From Bifidobacteriaceae bacterium (GTDB lineage Bacteria > Actinomycetota > Actinomycetes > Actinomycetales > WQXJ01): a stretch of DNA of 13,702 bases. The stretch lies in NCBI GenBank assembly GCA_031278675.1, contig JAITJY010000022.1, positions 1 through 13,702 on the forward strand. Direction: 5' to 3'. Below are positions 1-6,075 of the stretch, piece by piece; the stretch's first letter is position 1; every line of letters begins with the position of its first letter. The notes beneath the pieces were generated by a model. That model did not search any database, was not told the DNA's origin, and worked only from the letters and a program-made list of their open reading frames with translations. The translations under genes were made by a program, and so were the position numbers.

Positions 1-59
1 TCCGGGCAGTTGAGCGCCCACAACAACACGTGGGTGTCCGCGAGATAGGCGCTGGTCAC
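1..59 (-). CDS. PIN-domain (VapC-like) toxin, N-terminal fragment cut by window edge
   Basis: Nineteen codons are visible before the window ends. A GTG start at 57-59 overlaps the TGA stop of the antitoxin by four bases (GTGA). The fragment reads V-T-S-A-Y-L-A-D-T-H-V-L-L-W-A-L, which matches the first strand of PIN-domain ribonuclease toxins, where the Asp of the D-T-H-x-L-L-W motif is the first metal ligand. The Phd-type antitoxin directly upstream and the overlap support a type II toxin-antitoxin pair. In this family the toxin is a Mg-dependent RNase blocked by the antitoxin. The remaining acidic residues lie outside the window, so activity cannot be judged. Confidence 0.8.
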   Translation of the reverse strand, partial: MTSAYLADTHVLLWALNCP

Positions 60-295
60 GATTCGAGCAACTCCTGATCGCTCATAGCCCACTGGGCGCC
101 GAACCGGATCTCCCCCCAAGACCGGGCCAGCCCAAGGGTGCGGCCTTGGGTGGACTTGTACCGCGTGATCGGGATCAGCGCGGCAACGGGCACCTTGGAA
201 ACCCCCCTTGTGACTATCACGTCCTCACCGGATTCGACAGCCCGGACCACGCCCGAGAAGCGCGCCTTCGCCTCTGCTATCGACAAACTCATCAT
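56..295 (-). CDS. Phd/YefM-family antitoxin
   Basis: This 79-residue protein has the Phd/YefM N-terminal fold: SIAEAKARFSGVV (residues 5-17), then VESGEDVIVTRGVSKVPVAA (20-39), the usual helix-helix-strand layout of the DNA-binding and dimerising half. The C-terminal 35 residues would wrap the toxin. Two ATG codons lie in tandem at the start. An AGAAGGGA ribosome site sits about 13 bases upstream, so the second ATG may also be used. It overlaps the PIN toxin gene by four bases. Such antitoxins usually repress their own operon, and candidate operators (a palindrome and a phased direct repeat) lie at 327-357. Family assignment is from recognisable motifs; the cognate toxin is truncated by the window. 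Confidence 0.85.
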   Translation of the reverse strand: MMSLSIAEAKARFSGVVRAVESGEDVIVTRGVSKVPVAALIPITRYKSTQGRTLGLARSWGEIRFGAQWAMSDQELLES

Positions 296-326
296 GGCGG
301 GCGTTCCGTCCCTTCTGTTGCACCCT

Positions 327-357
327 ATTGCGCAATGCGTGACTAGTGCTGACTAGT
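327..357. promoter_or_regulatory. Candidate operator region of the toxin-antitoxin operon
   Basis: A perfect 10-base palindrome ATTGCGCAAT (327-336) is followed by two direct copies of TGACTAGT (340-347 and 350-357). The copies start exactly 10 bases apart, about one helical turn; each contains the palindrome ACTAGT. The block begins 32 bases upstream of the antitoxin ATG, where autoregulatory Phd/YefM sites normally lie. The repeats are seen directly; the operator role is inference. Confidence 0.4.
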
Positions 358-402
358 CTAGCTCCTATTGGAGGCGGGCGCCCCGGGGGGAGGCGGGGAC
401 TG

Positions 403-456
403 TGCCTGGTCTGCCAGGCAGCCGATGGCGAAAACACCGCCCGGGGTCTGCCCGGG
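403..456. repeat. Two short hairpins with TCTG-containing loops
   Basis: TGCCTGG / CCAGGCA (403-409 and 414-420) form a perfect 7-bp stem around a TCTG loop. Shortly after, CCCGGG / CCCGGG (440-445 and 451-456) flank GTCTG. They lie in the divergent space between the toxin-antitoxin and restriction operons. They could be a terminator or attenuator in the restriction leader or simply GC-rich fold-back DNA; no U-tract is present. Confidence 0.35.
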
Positions 457-493
457 TCAGGCGTCGGCGCCGGGGCGGGTGGTCGCAAGCGCT

Positions 494-519
494 GGTAAAC
501 GCCGAAACCGCGCGTTACC
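494..519. promoter_or_regulatory. Imperfect inverted repeat upstream of the small HTH gene
   Basis: GGTAAACGC (494-502) and GCGTTACC (512-519) are inverted copies differing by one missing T. The repeat ends 33 bases before the ATG of the small helix-turn-helix ORF. It is a good candidate for a binding site of that protein or another repressor, by analogy with controller boxes upstream of restriction genes. I see no convincing -35/-10 pair here, so the promoter remains unplaced. Confidence 0.4.
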
Positions 520-552
520 CGCAGTTGTGACCAACCCGCCATTGGACACCTC

Positions 553-720
553 ATGGCCAACAACGAGCGCCTGATCGCCGAGGTCGGGGCCATGCGAGCC
601 AAGGGCCTGTCGCTCCGCGCGACCGCAACGGCCGCAGGGGTCTCTCATCCGTCGGTTCTCAGGCTTCTCACCCGGCGCTCTCCAGAATTGTCATACCGTC
701 CGACTACTGTTGAGGCATGA
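553..720 (+). CDS. Small helix-turn-helix protein heading the restriction-modification operon
   Basis: This is a 55-residue ORF. The ATG at 553 is the only start between the preceding in-frame stop (496-498) and the HTH. Residues 6-42 read as two helices leading into a classic HTH: LRATATAAG (21-29), the turn V-S (30-31), and HPSVLRLL (32-39). The usual small residue (A25), turn Gly (G29) and buried Val (V35) are in place, much like the HTH of resolvases and invertases. Its TGA overlaps the ATG of the endonuclease (ATGA, 717-720), which suggests translational coupling. No strong ribosome site precedes it. By position it could act like a controller protein, but it is shorter than typical Xre-type C proteins (about 80 residues), and that role is inference. 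It could also be a remnant of a longer DNA-binding protein. Confidence 0.6.
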   Translation: MANNERLIAEVGAMRAKGLSLRATATAAGVSHPSVLRLLTRRSPELSYRPTTVEA

Positions 721-1415
721 GTTCGTCACTGCCACCTCTGACCCCGGACGGGTTCCGCGAGGCTGCCTCCGCCTTCGCGTCTGACTTGTCCAACACGCCA
801 CTACCTGACTTGTTTGGTGCTACGGATGGCAAGGCAGTCGGCACGAAGGTGGAGGCGCTGTTCAAGGAGTACCTCCAGGCCAGGTTCGACTTGGAGGTAG
901 GCAACGCGGCGAACGGACTGGATTTCCCCTCCATCGACACTGATCTGAAGGTGACCTCCCTTCGGCAGCCTCAGTCATCGTGCCCGTTCAAGTCTGCGAC
1001 GCAGAAGATCTACGGCTTGGGCTACAACCTCCTGGTCATCGTCTATGTCAAGCGAGATAACCAGAAGGAGCGGGCCGCCTACTTGGACATCAAGCATGTG
1101 GTCTACATCGACAAGAGCAGAACTGGGGATTTCACCCTGACAAAGCTGATCCGGGATGTTGTTGAGCAGAGCATGTCCGCCGCTGTTGGCAAGGATGCCG
1201 CCGTCGAGGACTTGGCCGCTCTGCTCGAAGACAAGAATCTGCCGCTTGACGACGTGAGTCGGAGGCAGCTAGCCGAGCGGTTGCTGGACGAGACGCCCGA
1301 ACAGGGCGTTCTCACGATCTCGAACGCCCTGCAATGGAGGCTCCAGTACTCACGCGCCATCAGCACGGCAGTCGCTGGCAGTGCCGTACCGAAGGTGGTT
1401 GATCTGCGTGCCTAA
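717..1415 (+). CDS. Type II restriction endonuclease, PD-(D/E)XK-like
   Basis: The protein has 232 residues and sits directly before a DNA methyltransferase. A glycine-rich stretch GNAANGLDFPSIDTDLKVTS (residues 62-81) contains D69, D74, and D76-L-K78, fitting a PD-(D/E)XK metal site. An upstream E46 in the helix VEALFKEYL is where many such enzymes place a structural or catalytic Glu. The following QKIYGLGYNLLVIVYVK (96-112) looks like the next core strand, and the C-terminal third is helical. Restriction endonucleases of this kind cut unmodified DNA at the sequence protected by the partner methylase. I cannot deduce the recognition site. The start overlaps the stop of the HTH ORF (ATGA); there is no well-placed ribosome site, so coupled translation is likely. 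The function rests on motif plus context, as I do not recognise a named subfamily. Confidence 0.7.
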   Translation: MSSSLPPLTPDGFREAASAFASDLSNTPLPDLFGATDGKAVGTKVEALFKEYLQARFDLEVGNAANGLDFPSIDTDLKVTSLRQPQSSCPFKSATQKIYGLGYNLLVIVYVKRDNQKERAAYLDIKHVVYIDKSRTGDFTLTKLIRDVVEQSMSAAVGKDAAVEDLAALLEDKNLPLDDVSRRQLAERLLDETPEQGVLTISNALQWRLQYSRAISTAVAGSAVPKVVDLRA

Positions 1416-2928
1416 CAACGAACTCGGTGACTTTCAGACTCCAGACGAACTCGCGACTGCTTGCTTGCGAGTTCTCAGCTTGCCTCGCGAGGCCAGGGTC
1501 TTGGAGCCGACCTGCGGCCACGGCAGCTTCCTGAAGGCGGCGGCCACGCTCAGCCCCAGGTCTGAACGGCTGGGGATTGAGATTCAGGAGGCTCATGCCC
1601 TTCAGGCTGCCACCTGGGGCAGGGTCAGGGTCGGAAACATCTTCCATATGAGCCTTGCCGACGATCTCAATTGGCAGTCGGGCAGCGAACTCTTCGTCAT
1701 TGGCAACCCGCCATGGGTGACCTCAGCGGAACTGAACCGTATGGACTCCTCGAACCTGCCGCGCAAGGAGAACTTCAAGGGCGCAAAGGGGTTGGATGCG
1801 GTTCTCGGCTCTGCCAACTTCGATGTGTGCGAGTACATCATCATGAAGGTGCTGAGTGAGCTTCAGGGGCAGCCGTTCACTCTCGGCATGTTGTGCAAGA
1901 CGCAGGTCGCCCGAAACGTGATGGAGTATGCGGCCTCCGCTAAATGGCCGGTGAGGGCTTCTGCCATCTACCGGATTGACGCCAAGAAATGGTTCGACGC
2001 GGGAGTGGACGCTTGCTGGTTCACGGTGGTCATCAAGACGGATTCGACGCGCAGCTACGTGACCGCCGTTCACGATGACGTGTTCAACCCAGGCATGGCT
2101 CCGACGTCGCGCTTCGGCGTCGTCGACGGCTTGATGGTGTCGGACGTGGACCGGTACACCGCCGTTCGGGAGGCCGACGGCAGGTGTCCCTACGAATGGC
2201 GCTCGGGATTGAAGCATGACGCTTCGAGTGTTTTCGAGTTGGTGGCGAGTCCTGCACCGATGACTCAGAAGGGTGTCGAGTTGGACGTCGAATCCGACTA
2301 CCTGTTCCCGTTGTTGAAGAGCACGGACGTGTTCCGTGGCCGTCACCGCGATTTGAGCAAGTGGGTAATCGTGCCCCAGCGCAGCTTCGGCGAGGAGACC
2401 TCATCGCTCAAGCACCGTGCTCCGAAAATGTGGTCCTATCTCACCGCCAATGCTGAGCTTCTTGATGGGCGCAAGTCGTCTATCTACCGGAACAGGCCTC
2501 GCTTCTCCGTATTCGGTCACGGCGACTACACCTACGCGCCATACAAGGTGGCGGTATCCGGCCTTCACAAGACACCGATCTTCCGACTGGTTGCCCCCAT
2601 TGATGGAAAGCCAGTGGTCTTGGATGACACCTGCTACTTCCTACCGTTTGATGACGCGACGGAAGCGCTGGTTGTGGCCGCCGCTCTCAACAGCCCCGAA
2701 TGCGTCGGGCTGATTGAGTCTCTGGTGTTTTGGGACTCGAAACGGCCCCTGACGAAGAAACTCCTGGCGCGAATTGACTTGGATCGACTCCCCTTCGATC
2801 GGAGTGACGTGCTGAAAGCTGCAGCGGATAACGCCGAGTTGCTAGGGCTGCCGTTCGACTACATCCATGCGGAGGACGTAGTGGAGCGGTTCAACCGAAC
2901 CCGTGAACTTGTGAACACGCTCTTCTGA
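1408..2928 (+). CDS. Gamma-class adenine-type DNA methyltransferase of the R-M system
   Basis: I place the start at GTG 1408, giving 506 residues, because GAAGGTGG (1391-1398) lies 9 bases upstream. The gene then overlaps the endonuclease stop by 8 bases. An earlier in-frame GTG at 1381 has no such support. Motif X (FQTP, residues 9-12), motif I (VLEPTCGHGSF, 31-41), the acidic motif II residue in GIEI (E58), and motif IV (NPPW, 100-103) occur in order X-I-II-IV, followed by a long C-terminal target-recognition part. This is the gamma arrangement, usual for N6-adenine methylases (Eco57I/TaqI-like). It should use S-adenosylmethionine to protect host sites from the linked endonuclease. N4-cytosine methylation cannot be strictly excluded from NPPW alone. 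Confidence 0.88.
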   Translation: MPNNELGDFQTPDELATACLRVLSLPREARVLEPTCGHGSFLKAAATLSPRSERLGIEIQEAHALQAATWGRVRVGNIFHMSLADDLNWQSGSELFVIGNPPWVTSAELNRMDSSNLPRKENFKGAKGLDAVLGSANFDVCEYIIMKVLSELQGQPFTLGMLCKTQVARNVMEYAASAKWPVRASAIYRIDAKKWFDAGVDACWFTVVIKTDSTRSYVTAVHDDVFNPGMAPTSRFGVVDGLMVSDVDRYTAVREADGRCPYEWRSGLKHDASSVFELVASPAPMTQKGVELDVESDYLFPLLKSTDVFRGRHRDLSKWVIVPQRSFGEETSSLKHRAPKMWSYLTANAELLDGRKSSIYRNRPRFSVFGHGDYTYAPYKVAVSGLHKTPIFRLVAPIDGKPVVLDDTCYFLPFDDATEALVVAAALNSPECVGLIESLVFWDSKRPLTKKLLARIDLDRLPFDRSDVLKAAADNAELLGLPFDYIHAEDVVERFNRTRELVNTLF

Positions 2929-3078
2929 GGCTCAGTCTTTCGGCACCGAGTCGGAGCTCGATGCTTCGACCGATTGCCCAGGCGCCGCTCAAGGGCTGTC
3001 GTCACAAAGTGGCTCTTCGCATTTGAGGGTGTAGTCGGGGTTTGGGGTTTCGGTGGATCGGGCTTGGCTTGGCTGGGT

Positions 3079-3186
3079 GTGACGTGGGGGCTAGTGAGGG
3101 CTTTGCGGGTGAGGATGGAGAAGAACACCTCGATCTGGTTGAGCCAGGACGCGTGCACCGGGGTGTGGACGAGGATCGGTGGATCG
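3079..3186 (-). pseudogene. Remnant of an IS630-family (DDE) transposase
   Basis: On the minus strand the stretch encodes P-P-I-L-V-H-T-P-V-H-A-S-W-L-N-Q-I-E-V-F and then F-S-I-L-T-R-K-A-L-T-S-P. This is the hallmark segment around the final catalytic Glu (N-Q-x-E) of IS630-type transposases. About 35 codons are recognisable. Upstream the frame meets a TGA at once, and downstream the family resemblance ends after T-S-P. No DD residues, N-terminal HTH or clear terminal inverted repeats are present, so this is a non-functional scar. It lies between the restriction operon and the orphan exported protein, beginning 5 bases past that gene's stop, and marks past insertion or deletion at this edge of the accessory segment. 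Confidence 0.75.
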
Positions 3187-3190
3187 AGGC

Positions 3191-3820
3191 TTAGTCACAT
3201 TCATCCGGCCCGAGGAACTCAGCACCAATGCCTGGATAACTGGCATATCGCCTTGACCCGATATGGTAACGGACTTCGAGCCATTCGGAGCTATCGCCCG
3301 CGCCGGTTACCGGGACCACGCCGACAATAAGGTTGAAAGATTCGCTTGGAGCGATCTCTGCCCCATTCAGCGGCACCCTGCGCTCCCACAACTCCATTTG
3401 GTATTTGTCCACAGACCCACCCGCGTCGTTTCCTTCGAGCACCGGCGGCAAACGGAACCCAGACCCAAAGCCTAGTCCACCAGCGTCCAGATCACGGGAC
3501 AGCACAATGTAGCTCTCTTTGGCTTCGACGCCAGCGCCGCCCCCAATAGCTACCGAATCAAGCACGATCGCTTCTTGGGTCGACGAATTCCAGCCAATCA
3601 GTCCGCCCAAGGAACTGCTCGTACCCAGGCCCGCATAGCACATACCATAAAGCGCCCTGCCTTCATTGCTCATGCCAAAGTCCAAAGGGCCGCTGCTCGT
3701 CGGTGTTTCTTGGCTGGCAGCACATCCAAGTGACGCGGCAAGAGCCACGCACATTCCCCCAAGAACCATGGACCTGAAGTTGGCGCGTTGCGCTGCGGCC
3801 AATTCAGCTAGCTTTTGCAA
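3191..3820 (-). CDS. Orphan exported protein, possible lipoprotein, unknown function
   Basis: I do not recognise a family. The chosen TTG start (3818-3820) has GGAG six bases upstream and gives 209 residues. A longer TTG form reaches 3865, six bases after the copper-chaperone stop; an ATG at 3769 is also possible but would leave no charged n-region. A hydrophobic stretch MVLGGMCVALAASLGCAAS follows an Arg-containing n-region, as in a signal peptide. The Cys suggests lipidation, but S-L-G-C is a poor lipobox because Leu sits at -2. The mature part is rich in Gly, Ser and acidic residues with no evident catalytic motif, and ends G-P-D-E-C-D. Two Cys in the mature part could pair. The IS630 scar begins just past its stop, so its 3' end may have been altered. 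Confidence 0.6.
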   Translation of the reverse strand: MQKLAELAAAQRANFRSMVLGGMCVALAASLGCAASQETPTSSGPLDFGMSNEGRALYGMCYAGLGTSSSLGGLIGWNSSTQEAIVLDSVAIGGGAGVEAKESYIVLSRDLDAGGLGFGSGFRLPPVLEGNDAGGSVDKYQMELWERRVPLNGAEIAPSESFNLIVGVVPVTGAGDSSEWLEVRYHIGSRRYASYPGIGAEFLGPDECD

Positions 3821-3871
3821 CAAGCGCTCCAGGATTGTCCTTGAAGGGATAATTAGGGAGCTCAACTTGGC

Positions 3872-4090
3872 TTAACCAGCGACGATCTCGTAGCCCGCTT
3901 CTTCAATCGCACCCGCTACGGCAGCCCGGTCGAGCGCGGCGCCGGAATCGATGCGGACGGAGGAGACGGCATCGGGCACTAAATCGACGCTGACGGCCAC
4001 CACGCCGGGCAGCGCGGACAACTCCTCTTGGACGGCCTTGACGCAATGCGAGCAGGTCATCCCTTTGACACTGTAAACGGCACTAATCAT
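3872..4090 (-). CDS. copZ: Heavy-metal-associated (CopZ-like) copper chaperone
   Basis: A 72-residue protein with the HMA ferredoxin-like fold: GMTCSHC (residues 10-16) carries the Cys-x-x-Cys that binds Cu(I), followed by VKAVQEELSALPGVVAVSVD and ending GAIEEAGYEIVAG, all standard for CopZ/Atx1-like chaperones. In this family it delivers copper to a P-type ATPase or repressor in the cytoplasm. The start is fixed by a perfect GGAGG six bases upstream of the ATG. That ribosome site and the start lie inside the 3' end of purB (8-base overlap), so the two are probably co-translated. No copper ATPase or CsoR is visible in the window, so its partner is elsewhere. The residue M-T-C-S-H-C favours monovalent copper over zinc, by family knowledge. 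Confidence 0.9.
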   Translation of the reverse strand: MISAVYSVKGMTCSHCVKAVQEELSALPGVVAVSVDLVPDAVSSVRIDSGAALDRAAVAGAIEEAGYEIVAG

Positions 4091-5654
4091 TGTGTTCCTC
4101 CTTGGAAGATGTTTCGGAAGCTGCTTCGCCGCCCACCATGCCGACCCTGCCCACCCCGGAAGGCGCCCCGGAAGGCGCCCCGGAAGGCGCGCCGACGGAT
4201 GCCCCGTTGGACCGGTCCTGGGGCACGGGCAGGTAGTCGCGCACCAACTCGGCGGCAAGGCCAGTGTAGTTCGCCGGGTCAAGGGCGCGCAGGCGCCCGG
4301 CCGCATCGGCGGGCAGGCCAAGATCGGTAATAAAGGCTCTGAGCTGCTCTAATGTGACGCGCCGCCCCCTGGTGAACTCCTTCAACCGCTCGTAGGGTTG
4401 GTCCATGCCGTCCACCCCAGCCAGGGCGGCGGCCCGCATGGCGGACTGGATGGGCTCGGCGAGGACTTCGGGATTGGCGGCGAGGTCGGCGGCCAGGGCC
4501 GCGGGATCGACATCTAAGCCGGCGAGCCCTCGCCGCAGATTGTCAATCGCGAGTTGGGCATGCCCCAACGCCACACCGATATTGCGCTGCGTGGTCGAAT
4601 CGGTCAGATCACGTTGCAGGCGGGACGTGACCAGGGTCTGCGCCAACGCGTCAAGGAGCGCGCCGGACAGCTCAAGGTTCGCTTCGGCGTTCTCGAAACG
4701 GATCGGGTTGACTTTGTGCGGCATCGTCGATGAGCCGACCGTGCCGTGACCGCGCGCCTGCACAAAATAACCCAAAGAAATATAGGTCCAAAGGTCGGTC
4801 GCGACATTATGCGCAATTCGCCCAAAACGTCCGATGTCGTTATACAACTCCGCTTGCCAATCATGCGATTCGATTTGGGTGGTGAGAGGATTCCAGGTGA
4901 GCCCTAAACCCTCGACAAAAGCGCGCGACACGCCCGGCCAATCGACGTTTGGCGCCGCCGCCACATGCGCCCCATAAGTGCCGGTCGCGCCGTTCAATTT
5001 GCCCAGATATTCGGCCGCACTAACCCTCTTCAATTGCCGCTCCAGCCGGTGCGCCATCACGGCGAGTTCCTTGCCGAGCGTGGTAGGCGTGGCCGGCTGC
5101 CCGTGGGTCCGCGCCAGCATGGCGCAGTTCGCCGTGGCATGCGCGAGCCCCGCCAGATCATCCACCAAGGCGCGCGCCGCCGGTGCCCAAACTTGTGTCA
5201 CAGCGCCCCGCACCATTAGCGCATATGCCAAAGAATTGACATCTTCGCTGGTCAATGCGAAATGAATAACGGGGTTCAGCGCGGGACCCAGCACGGTGTA
5301 CGGCCCAAGCACATCCGGCGCACCGGCCAGGCGCCGTTGCAAAAAGTATTCGACCGCTTTGACGTCGTGGACGGTTTCACGTTCGATAGCGGCCAGTTCA
5401 GCGATTTCGTCAGGACCGAACCGTTGCCCGATGCCGTCCAAGTAGTCCCGCTCCATCCCATCTAACGCTTGGGTGCCGGGGAGAATTTGGTGATCCATCA
5501 GGTGCTTGAACCATTCAATCTCCACGAACAGCCGGGCGCGGTTGAGTGCGGCTTCGGACAGGTAGTCGACCAGTGGCGCCACGGCCGGGCCGTAACGCCC
5601 ATCCAGCGGACTGAGGGCGGGACGCGGTTCAAGCGAGGCAAACGAAATCTGCAC
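4083..5654 (-). CDS. purB: Adenylosuccinate lyase with a repeat-built C-terminal tail
   Basis: Cleaves adenylosuccinate to AMP and SAICAR to AICAR, both releasing fumarate, in purine synthesis. It is the E. coli-type enzyme: SPLDGRYG (15-22), TSEDVNSLAYAL (135-146), ARTHGQPATP with the catalytic-region His (181-190), and the fumarate-lyase signature GSSTMPHKVNP (307-317) with the active-site serine loop. At 523 residues it is longer than the roughly 456 of E. coli. The excess is largely a C-terminal tail from about residue 480 holding three G-A-P-S repeats and an acidic, Ser-rich end. The start is GTG at 5652-5654, with no clear ribosome site. TAGGCT lies six bases upstream of the GTG, so a leaderless transcript is possible. 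The copZ-like gene overlaps its stop. Confidence 0.93.
   Translation of the reverse strand: MQISFASLEPRPALSPLDGRYGPAVAPLVDYLSEAALNRARLFVEIEWFKHLMDHQILPGTQALDGMERDYLDGIGQRFGPDEIAELAAIERETVHDVKAVEYFLQRRLAGAPDVLGPYTVLGPALNPVIHFALTSEDVNSLAYALMVRGAVTQVWAPAARALVDDLAGLAHATANCAMLARTHGQPATPTTLGKELAVMAHRLERQLKRVSAAEYLGKLNGATGTYGAHVAAAPNVDWPGVSRAFVEGLGLTWNPLTTQIESHDWQAELYNDIGRFGRIAHNVATDLWTYISLGYFVQARGHGTVGSSTMPHKVNPIRFENAEANLELSGALLDALAQTLVTSRLQRDLTDSTTQRNIGVALGHAQLAIDNLRRGLAGLDVDPAALAADLAANPEVLAEPIQSAMRAAALAGVDGMDQPYERLKEFTRGRRVTLEQLRAFITDLGLPADAAGRLRALDPANYTGLAAELVRDYLPVPQDRSNGASVGAPSGAPSGAPSGVGRVGMVGGEAASETSSKEEHND
4154..4189. repeat. Three perfect 12-bp tandem repeats inside purB
   Basis: CCCCGGAAGGCG occurs three times head to tail (4154-4165, 4166-4177, 4178-4189), with a decayed partial copy after. 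On the coding strand it encodes the G-A-P-S repeats of the PurB tail. Because the unit is 12 bases, copy-number change would keep frame and alter tail length only. Confidence 0.9.
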
Positions 5655-6075
5655 GCCAAAAGCCTAATGCGCGTTCGGGGGCCGCAGGCCCCGCCCACTC
5701 CTACAGTGGGGCCAGCCCGCTCATGACTAGCATCTGAGTCACCAGTCCAACACTCAGGATGACGCCCCGGCCGGCCAGCAAGTGAGCGAAGCGAAGCGGT
5801 GCGTGCGGCGCGCCAGGCGCACCGTAGCGCCGGCGAGTTCGCCCCGATCAAGTCCTTCACTGCGGCGGCTTCCCGGAGCGTTTCCAGCGCAGCGGCAACC
5901 TTCGTAGCCAGACCTACCCCAGCAGCGGCCCCGGACGATGCCGCGCCCTAAGCCAGGCAAGGCGGCACGGTCCCAGCGGCGCCCCGGAGGTTGTGCTGGC
6001 CGCGCGGCGGGACCGTCCACTGAATTGCGAGTATTGGGCGGCTGGCTTCTGGAATAGTTGCGGCGTCCTGACGGG
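5655..6075. other. 421-base intergenic region without a supportable gene
   Basis: Between the purB start and the LuxR-gene stop I see no credible coding sequence; the open frames present are GC-driven and lack family motifs. Near purB are two adjacent hairpins (see separate entry). The rest is GC-rich with several short fold-backs and no tRNA cloverleaf that I can find. It must hold the purB promoter and the 3' end of the LuxR transcript. Confidence 0.5.
5678..5710 (-). terminator. Tandem hairpins between the LuxR gene and purB
   Basis: GGGGCC-GCA-GGCCCC (5678-5692) and CCCACT-CCTAC-AGTGGG (5694-5710) are two 6-bp stems side by side. They could stop leftward transcription arriving from the LuxR gene, or form part of a purB leader. 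No U-tract follows, so the terminator call is tentative. Confidence 0.35.

Noticed and set aside
382..456. Three CCCGGG sites ahead of the restriction operon as a hint of its specificity
   Set aside because: CCCGGG is expected often in GC-rich DNA, and the endonuclease does not resemble the SmaI-type protein I can recall; there is no basis for naming the site.
1723..2346. 207-residue minus-strand frame
   Set aside because: It is antisense to the methylase; the composition is typical of a GC-driven shadow.
5754..6020. Open frame of 88 codons in the purB-LuxR gap
   Set aside because: It has no ribosome site, no recognisable motif and a low-complexity Arg/Gly composition.
5655..6075. Search for a tRNA or small RNA gene in the longest gap
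   Set aside because: I found no acceptor/T-arm pattern or other recognisable RNA fold beyond two short hairpins.
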